The position numbers and the translations under genes were made by a program. The notes under the pieces were generated by a model. The model saw only the letters and a program-made list of their open reading frames with translations, ran no database searches and was not told where the DNA came from. DNA of 64,000 nt from Petunia secreta (lineage: Eukaryota; Streptophyta; Magnoliopsida; Solanales; Solanaceae): positions 301,049-365,048 of the forward strand of contig JARKIP010000198.1 of the NCBI GenBank assembly GCA_029990175.1, written 5' to 3'. Below are positions 58,158 to 64,000 of this stretch, piece by piece (the first letter of the stretch is position 1; the number at the start of each line of letters is the position of its first letter).

Positions 58158-61100
58158 TGTTGACACCCAATTTTGTCCCTTTGTTTTTTGCAATTTGGCT
58201 ATATTTAATTAAAATTGATAAGTGTAATTTTTTCAAATAAAATTGCATTAGACAACGTGCATTTACGTGTGTAATATTTATATAGTATTTATTTAATTGT
58301 GATTATAATTATGTAATTGCATTCATTTAGGCTATTTTCTAAAATACGTGTACTATTTGTGTATTTTAACGCATTACGATATCATTTAATAATTATTGGT
58401 GGCTATATATATCTAATTAGTATTATTTGTGGCCATCTATATATATTTATAATTAAATATATTTATTTATAATTTTTTATAAAATTTCCTATTTTATACT
58501 AATTATTTATATTTATAAGTATTTTAATTAAATACTAGTCATTTTGCTATTCTACAATCCCATTCCTATTACATTCAGTCCACGTCATTGCCTTTTGTCC
58601 ACGTGTACGCCACCTAGGCTTCACATAAGCCAACACCTCACCTATTACACTCTTAGCAACATGTACAACTTCTTTAAGAACGTGTACAACTCACTCCAGC
58701 ATGTGGTACAACTCCCAAAGCGCCTATAACCTTACACTTCAGCATATATCACTTACACACACATATATACACGCGCCTACGTGGCACGATCCCAGCCGTC
58801 TATCCCTTAAATCCGACGGCCCACATTATTTCTCCCATTTACAACTATACACACACCCATCTTCCCAAAACCCTAAATCATAACTCTATCTCCCTTTCCT
58901 AAACACTCAGCCGTCGCCTCCTCATCCTCTCTCCCCCATTTCCAAAAAATCGTCCAAATACACCCACATTCACCGTATCTCCGCCATTAACGACTCCTCA
59001 CCTAAATCAAGTGATCTTATCTCCTTCTCTCCTCACTGTCATGCTACTTCAACAAGGAAAAAAGAATCGCAATAAATCCCCGCGAATCAAGCAAGAAAAT
59101 AGAAAATCAAGACATAATACACACACACGAGAACGAAAAATGGAAAGCTTCAAGCTGATCTTCCCGAATCTGAGCCAAAGCAGACAAGAATGGAAACCAA
59201 GCGGGCATCACGGTAATGTATTTCTTTTCACAATTTTCTCTCTAATTCTATGAAATTTGTTGACTATTATTTTCATTTTACTGAGTCTTCTAGAGTTAAA
59301 AGGTAGAAATTAGGTCATACGCTTATCATGTATTCTTATTTTGATTTAAAAAAAATGGCAAAAGATCAAATTGGCACCGTGGGTATGGATTATGATCTTT
59401 AGAGATTAATCAAAACGTGAATTTGACTTTTCCCTCTTAGTTTAGCATGAATATTCCTTGCTTAGGTTGTTACTTGTTAGAGTTACTCCCTGGAAAGTAA
59501 ATTGCAAACTATTATTAGTATTATTTTTAACACGATTTTTGCACATATTTTATATGGTAAAAAATACAACATTCTTGCTCCTTTATGGATACACTTTTAA
59601 CGGTAATAAAATACCTTTCTCACAAGATTTTCTAGCAAATTACATATTATGTATTTAAAGGACAAATATTCCTCTTTCCTTTAGTCTTAAAACTAAATCT
59701 TGCTTTTCCTTTTATGGTTAGTTTAATACATTATTTTTACACTATAAATAGTACTTCTTTTTTCACCAAAAGGCATACTTGAAGTCACTGGTTTTGACTC
59801 TCTCTTCTATTAACAAATATCCAAGCAAAAAACTCTCCCCCTCTCTCTTTCCTACGTTGCTTTGCCAAAAAGCTATCGATCAACAGTTTGGTTTGGTTTT
59901 GTTTTTGGTAGACTTTCTCACTCCTCTATTCACATTCCCTTTCAAGGTACTACTATAAACTGGATATATGGAGTCTTTATATTCATTTACCTAGTATGAA
60001 ACTTGTTGATTTGTTTGGGTCTGCATTAGACCACTGCTAACCTTTCTGCAAGAGTTTGCACAAATTTGAGATAGCCAAGAGGCTATACTCTCGTCATTTA
60101 ACTTGCAGGTTTTGGAGCATGAAAGTAAATGAATTGAACGGATCTCTGAAACAATAGGGACAAAGGCCCTTTCTCTTCTTACTTTCTTTACTTTAGCAAT
60201 CTATGTAACTAGGCTTAAATACTTAAATGTATTTGTTAGGACCTACTTGTTTGTATAATCATCATAAGATGCAACTGGTTCAGGACAGGTGTTGGACGCT
60301 GCTATAAGCAGTAACATTGGCTATGCAGGGGCCATTTTCCTAATCAAACTCTTTATTTTTTATGGTAAATGCTAAATTCGAAAGACTAGTGTAAAATAGA
60401 CTGCATGTGCAAAACTGTGAATACTGGAATTGTTAGTAGGTTTGTGGAAACGTAAATTTATAATTTTGTAGCAGGTTTTAATATTTGGTCCTGAAGGGAT
60501 TGTTTCTGAAATTGTATGTCCAAAATTAGTTTATTTATGCAAAATTGATTTTTTAGAAACTGCATCAGTATTTAACGGGTCTAAAATAGAAATTAAAAAG
60601 TTGATTTAGGACTGTTTGTGCAATCCTGGTTTTCTTGAAACGATAATATTTTTTTTTAAGGAGCTGAAAATGCAAGAAAGTGCAAAAGTAGGATTGTTTC
60701 TGTAAAATTTAATTTTTGAAAAGTTGAAACAGTGGAATGATGGGTTCAAAATCACTGTCTTCTACAGCCTGGCGACGAATTGACTTGTATTATAGTTTGT
60801 TTGCTTATTTGGAGTTCATTTAAATTTGAAAATTATTTTTACTTAATACAATTTGCTTGTTTGCACATATGACCGTATTTGCTTGACGCCTAGTCTAGTT
60901 ATGGGGCATTAAATCAAATTAGGGGTCTAGATATTTTGTTTTAGTAGTTGTTCTAACGAGATATTAAGTTGGGGACGCTAGCAAAACTTTAGGACGTGAA
61001 GATATTAGCATGCATTTTAGTTTAAATATTAAAGATGGTATGGGGGTTAAGGGAATTAAGCCCCTCGGAAGTGATGAAATTACCCGAGCTATGTATTGAT

Positions 61101-61600
61101 AGTAGATTTTGAAACTATCGTCCCTTACGAAAGCCGGATTTTGATCCGAATAGGACAGTAAAATCTAGGGCTATTTATATAAGTAATTACTAATTTGTTA
61201 TTATTTTGTGGCTATTTTTACAACATGACTATTGTTTCAAATTGTTTATACAAGTACATTAAATTGCCTATTCGCTTACTTTGCAGCCCATATCTTTTTC
61301 GTTTACTTTATTTAGATTTTGTTCTTTTATAAGCAATCTGTAAACCCAATATAAAAATCGGCCGGGAACAACGCTTAGTGGAACCTAGGAGGTGCCTAAC
61401 CCCTTCCTTCTGGGTTACTTCGAACACTTACCCGAATCTCTGAATAGTAGATCAACCCGGAGTTATTCTTTAAATGAAATTAGAAATTAATAGGTGACCT
61501 AATACGCCTAGAATAATTTATTAGGTGGCGACTTCAAAACTCAATCCAAACGAGTTACCCAAGTCGGACAACACTTACAGATTTAAAGTGGGGTGCGACA
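58158..61600 (+). repeat. TAT2 5' LTR (3,443 bp)
   Basis: Start TGTTGACACCC, end GGGGTGCGACA directly before the PBS. It holds a plant-promoter-like CCGACGGCCCAC / AAACCCTAAATC block near 58815-58880, a TATA-like CTATAAATA near 59742, and the conserved GGAGGTGCCTAACCCCTTCC block near 61389. Lengths of several kilobases are known for Ogre/Tat LTRs. The small open frames in it (for example 59011-59253) have no support as genes. The second LTR lies outside, so the boundary call rests on the PBS and the TG...CA ends. Confidence 0.75.
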
Positions 61601-61603
61601 GAA

Positions 61604-61621
61604 TGGCGACTTCACTGGGGA
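61604..61621 (+). promoter_or_regulatory. TAT2 primer-binding site
   Basis: TGGCGACTTCACTGGGGA starts four bases after the LTR end. It is the same site type as TAT1 at 11302 but better preserved. Confidence 0.82.
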
Positions 61622-62949
61622 CTAAATGTTCTAACCATTACGATTTTTTATATTGGGTTTATCATTGCTTTTATTGCTTTGTTCAATACTAACTTTTTCT
61701 CTTTGCAGGTGGGCAATCTTTTACATTTTGTATTTTTTTTATTATATGATATTTAGTATATTATTGAATTTATTTGTTGCATTTCGTTCATACTCCTCCT
61801 CTCCTGGAAAATTGACACTTACACACACACACAAACGATTACGTGGATCTCACGGTCGTTTCACTCTCAAAAAACCCTTTAGGAGGGACGGTTGGGATAA
61901 GTTGGTCCGTGGTACAACCAACAATTTTAAACGTTCCCACCCCTTGGTTGTCCGCCTGGGGGAACCATGTCCTTGTCTAGATTAGCCAACTCTTAATGAA
62001 GTCTCTTTTTAGGGACCATGCATCATGTCATAATTAGGAGATTTTGACTTCGGCTCATGTTTAAGTCTATTAGTTCACCATATTTGAACGAACCACCCTA
62101 AGGGACGTTTAAATATATTACGTGCACATCTATTTAACGTTGAACGTGTCTAATGTAGACTATTTATTCTCAAAAGTGTGGATCATCAAATTATTTATTT
62201 TTGTTGGAGGATGCCACAAGTCGAAAATTTGGAAAATCAAATAAAACATATTTTAAATTGATCTTTCTACTTTTGTTTAACAAAGTCAACTATTTATTTC
62301 TATAAATGGAAATTGTTATAGAAATCAATTATTTATTTCTATTTACGTATGAATTTTTTTTTACATTCATACAAAACCAATTATTTTATAACATTATTTT
62401 TGGGTTATGAACGAAATTAATTTTTCTATTTTTTGAAAACCAAATCATAGACTTTAAATTAATTTCTTCTACTTTTAATGTAGCAAGATCAATTATTATT
62501 CCTATTTACTTAAAAATGTTATTCCACATTTATACAACAAAATTATTTTTCTATTAACTTTGGGTTATGAGAACAAATGGGATGACGCACGATACACGTT
62601 CAATTTTAAATATCATACCCAAACTTAGGAAGACTTAACATCCTTGGCATGTTAAAGTCCATTAGCCAACCTCGTCCAAATGACGCTTATCATGCATCTT
62701 ATATGTGTTGGTCTTGTTAGGCCTACCTCCGATACAAAAGAGGTTCCTTGCATTATAAAATATGATATGTTTTGTATATGAAAATTATTATCTCAACACT
62801 GACTTATTTTTTTTTCATGTGTAAGTTTTACTCCCACTCCCGAGGTTGACTTGTGCATTCTGGCCGAGCATCAGTACCGGACGAGAGCCAAAGGACCAGT
62901 TACAACCCCTCCCCCCTCACAAACTAGAAGAAGAGGAAAGCGAAACATC
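61622..62949 (+). other. TAT2 untranslated leader
   Basis: AT-rich. A 110-codon open frame (61653-61985) has no recognisable domain. Two loosely similar units around 62010-62160 and 62580-62720 (both with a CATGTTTAAGTCTATTAG- or CATGTTAAAGTCCATTAG-like phrase) suggest an old internal duplication. The frame of gag is open upstream to about 62810 (TPEVDLCILAEHQYRTRAK), so translation might start earlier than the ATG I use. No ORF1 is present between PBS and gag, in contrast to TAT1. Confidence 0.6.
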
Positions 62950-64000
62950 ATGTCTGAATTGAATAATGCTGCTTTTGGTGATGATAACATTGGGAATAAT
63001 GGGACACCCCGCAAGCTTGCTTTGGTTGGGTATGATGAACATGTTGCTACCTTAGAGCAAAAAATTAAAGAACTTGAAGAGAAACTGACAATGGTCAGTT
63101 TACCCGTTGGAAACTCCGCCCATTCAAGGGAATCAGTCGACCCAAGTGGGTCAGCCCGCCCTAATGGAAAGGACCCTACAAACCCAACTGATCCCCCTGT
63201 TGTTTACCAAACAACACAACCAGCTCTTTACCAAACAGCACCACCTGCTACCTACCAAAGCGCACCAACCGCTACATATCGAGCACCGCATCCCTATCAA
63301 GCACCACCTCCTACATACCCTACTTACCCAAACACAAGCCTACCTCACACCAACACTGTATATCCACAGCCTTACAATCCCATGTTCACTGCCGAGACCA
63401 AACAACTCACTTCACCCATCAAAGACCATGACAACTATGAATGGGCGGAGGATGAGACCAATGATGATGGGACGAAAGAGAAAGTTCGTAAGCTAGAGGC
63501 AGCCTTTAAGAAGTTTGAGTTAGGCAAAACTACTAAAGGTTTAGCTTATGAAGACTTGTGCATCTATCCTACTTTGAAATTGCCAGACGGATACAAAATA
63601 CCAAAGTTTGACCTGTTCAATGGAACTGGAGACCCTATGGCACATCTGAGAACATATTGTGACAAGTTGATTGGAGCAGGGGAAGATGAGAAAGTACGAG
63701 TGAAGCTGTTCAGTCGAAGCTTGACCGGAGAGGCTTTGAGTTGGTTCTCTAAGCAGAAGCCTGGCACATGGCTCGGCTGGGAAGACATGGCAGCAGATTT
63801 CGTAGAACGATTTGGGTACAACACTGAAATGGTACCAGATCGTTTCTACCTGGAAAAGTTGAAAAAGAAATCCACAGAGACGTTTAGAGAATATGCTACG
63901 AGGTGGAGAGCAGAAGCTGCCAAGGTGCAACCCGCTATGGATGAAAGGGAAATAGTGAATATATTCATCCGCATTCAAGAGGATGTCTATTACGATAAGC
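62950..64000 (+). CDS. TAT2 gag, partial, open to the window end
   Basis: From ATG 62950 (MSELNNAAFGDDNIG) the frame is open for 350 codons and runs off the window. Residues about 35-52 form a short coiled coil (TLEQKIKELEEKLTMV). A Tyr/Pro/Gln-rich repeat follows (YQTAPPATYQSAP, about 90-140). The gag core then shows LCIYPTLKLPDGYKIPKFD, GTGDPMAHLRTYCDKL, FSRSLTGEALSWFSKQ, FVERFGYNTEMVPDR and ETFREYATRWRAEAAKVQP. This is the Tat-lineage capsid-type region and matches the decayed TAT1 gag at 15480-15900. No lesion seen. The C-terminal Cys/His motif and pol should follow to the right. Confidence 0.88.
   Translation, partial: MSELNNAAFGDDNIGNNGTPRKLALVGYDEHVATLEQKIKELEEKLTMVSLPVGNSAHSRESVDPSGSARPNGKDPTNPTDPPVVYQTTQPALYQTAPPATYQSAPTATYRAPHPYQAPPPTYPTYPNTSLPHTNTVYPQPYNPMFTAETKQLTSPIKDHDNYEWAEDETNDDGTKEKVRKLEAAFKKFELGKTTKGLAYEDLCIYPTLKLPDGYKIPKFDLFNGTGDPMAHLRTYCDKLIGAGEDEKVRVKLFSRSLTGEALSWFSKQKPGTWLGWEDMAADFVERFGYNTEMVPDRFYLEKLKKKSTETFREYATRWRAEAAKVQPAMDEREIVNIFIRIQEDVYYDK

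Larger units (their letters stand above)
58158..64000 (+). mobile_element. TAT2: Tat-lineage element, 5' part (LTR, PBS, leader, gag)
   Basis: Begins TGTTGACACCCAATTTTG, a typical Tat LTR start, inside the U3 frame. A very long LTR runs to 61600, followed by a Tat-type PBS, a 1.3-kb leader and an open gag that continues beyond the window. It is much better preserved than TAT1. Confidence 0.85.

Noticed and set aside
59011..59253. 80-codon frame in the TAT2 LTR next to promoter-like sequence
   Set aside because: Basic, low-complexity translation inside the LTR with no domain; probably untranslated.
61653..61985. 110-codon open frame in the TAT2 leader, considered as an ORF1
   Set aside because: No plant-mobile-domain motifs (no WW, FLG..FP or IYRAL pattern); hydrophobic start looks like a by-product of T-rich sequence.
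1..64000. Assignment to a particular plant family (Solanaceae was considered from the LTR styles)
   Set aside because: No host gene, rDNA or satellite is present to anchor it, and these element clades are widespread in eudicots.

Overview
This window is plant repetitive DNA, almost certainly from an angiosperm and probably a eudicot. I see no host gene. It is a stack of LTR retrotransposons inserted into one another. The clades are recognisable from coding motifs and primer-binding sites (PBS): Athila (PBS of the TGGCGCCGTTGCC type), Tat/Ogre-like (PBS TGGCGACT...), and chromoviruses most like the CRM (centromeric) clade (PBS TGGTATCAGAGC, initiator-tRNA-Met type). There is also a CACTA DNA transposon. 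Species cannot be fixed from the sequence. CRM-clade density is compatible with pericentromeric heterochromatin, but that is inference.

Layout. ATH1 (1-1708, +) is the 3' end of an Athila element inserted into Gypsy-D (1709-5341, +), a CRM-like 3' half. Gypsy-D sits in the reverse transcriptase of ATH2 (5342-9846, -), an Athila gag-pro-RT plus 5' LTR. ATH2 sits in the LTR of TAT1, an old decayed Tat element in pieces (9847-16334, 39616-40610, 46238-46629). Gypsy-A (16335-39610, +) interrupts the TAT1 gag and itself carries Gypsy-B (21947-30094, +, TSD CTCTT) and Gypsy-C (30385-37895, -, TSD GGTTA). Gypsy-C has an uninterrupted 1674-residue gag-pol frame and is the only apparently autonomous element here. 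The 3' part of Gypsy-B is disturbed by an exact-length 1,368-bp duplication.

The most unusual material is a family I call U, with three copies: U1 (40611-46237, -, TSD CTTTC), U2 (48593-54323, +, TSD GTCAT) and U3 (55705-58157, -, cut by TAT2). U elements have the LTR ends, PBS, leader motifs and polypurine tract (PPT) of the CRM-like elements. They lack a zinc knuckle, reverse transcriptase, RNase H and integrase. Instead each encodes one long protein (992 and 1000 residues, and a 565-codon fragment): an acidic Gly/Tyr-rich N-terminus, a central region colinear with the CRM protease region but with the catalytic D-S-G replaced by I-G-G, and a long acidic C-terminal region I do not recognise. 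U LTRs and leaders carry arrays of short GC-rich quasi-palindromes whose sequence differs between copies but agrees within a copy. LTR pairs differ by about one or two bases, so U1 and U2 moved recently and presumably depend on a partner such as Gypsy-C.

To the right, a non-autonomous CACTA element (46630-48592 and 54329-55704) hosts U2 and U3. TAT2 (58158-64000, +), with a 3.4-kb LTR and an open gag running off the window, interrupts U3. How the parts might work together (inferred): Gypsy-C supplies Gag, protease, RT and IN, while U elements supply a competing RNA with the same packaging and priming signals plus a protein of unknown role.
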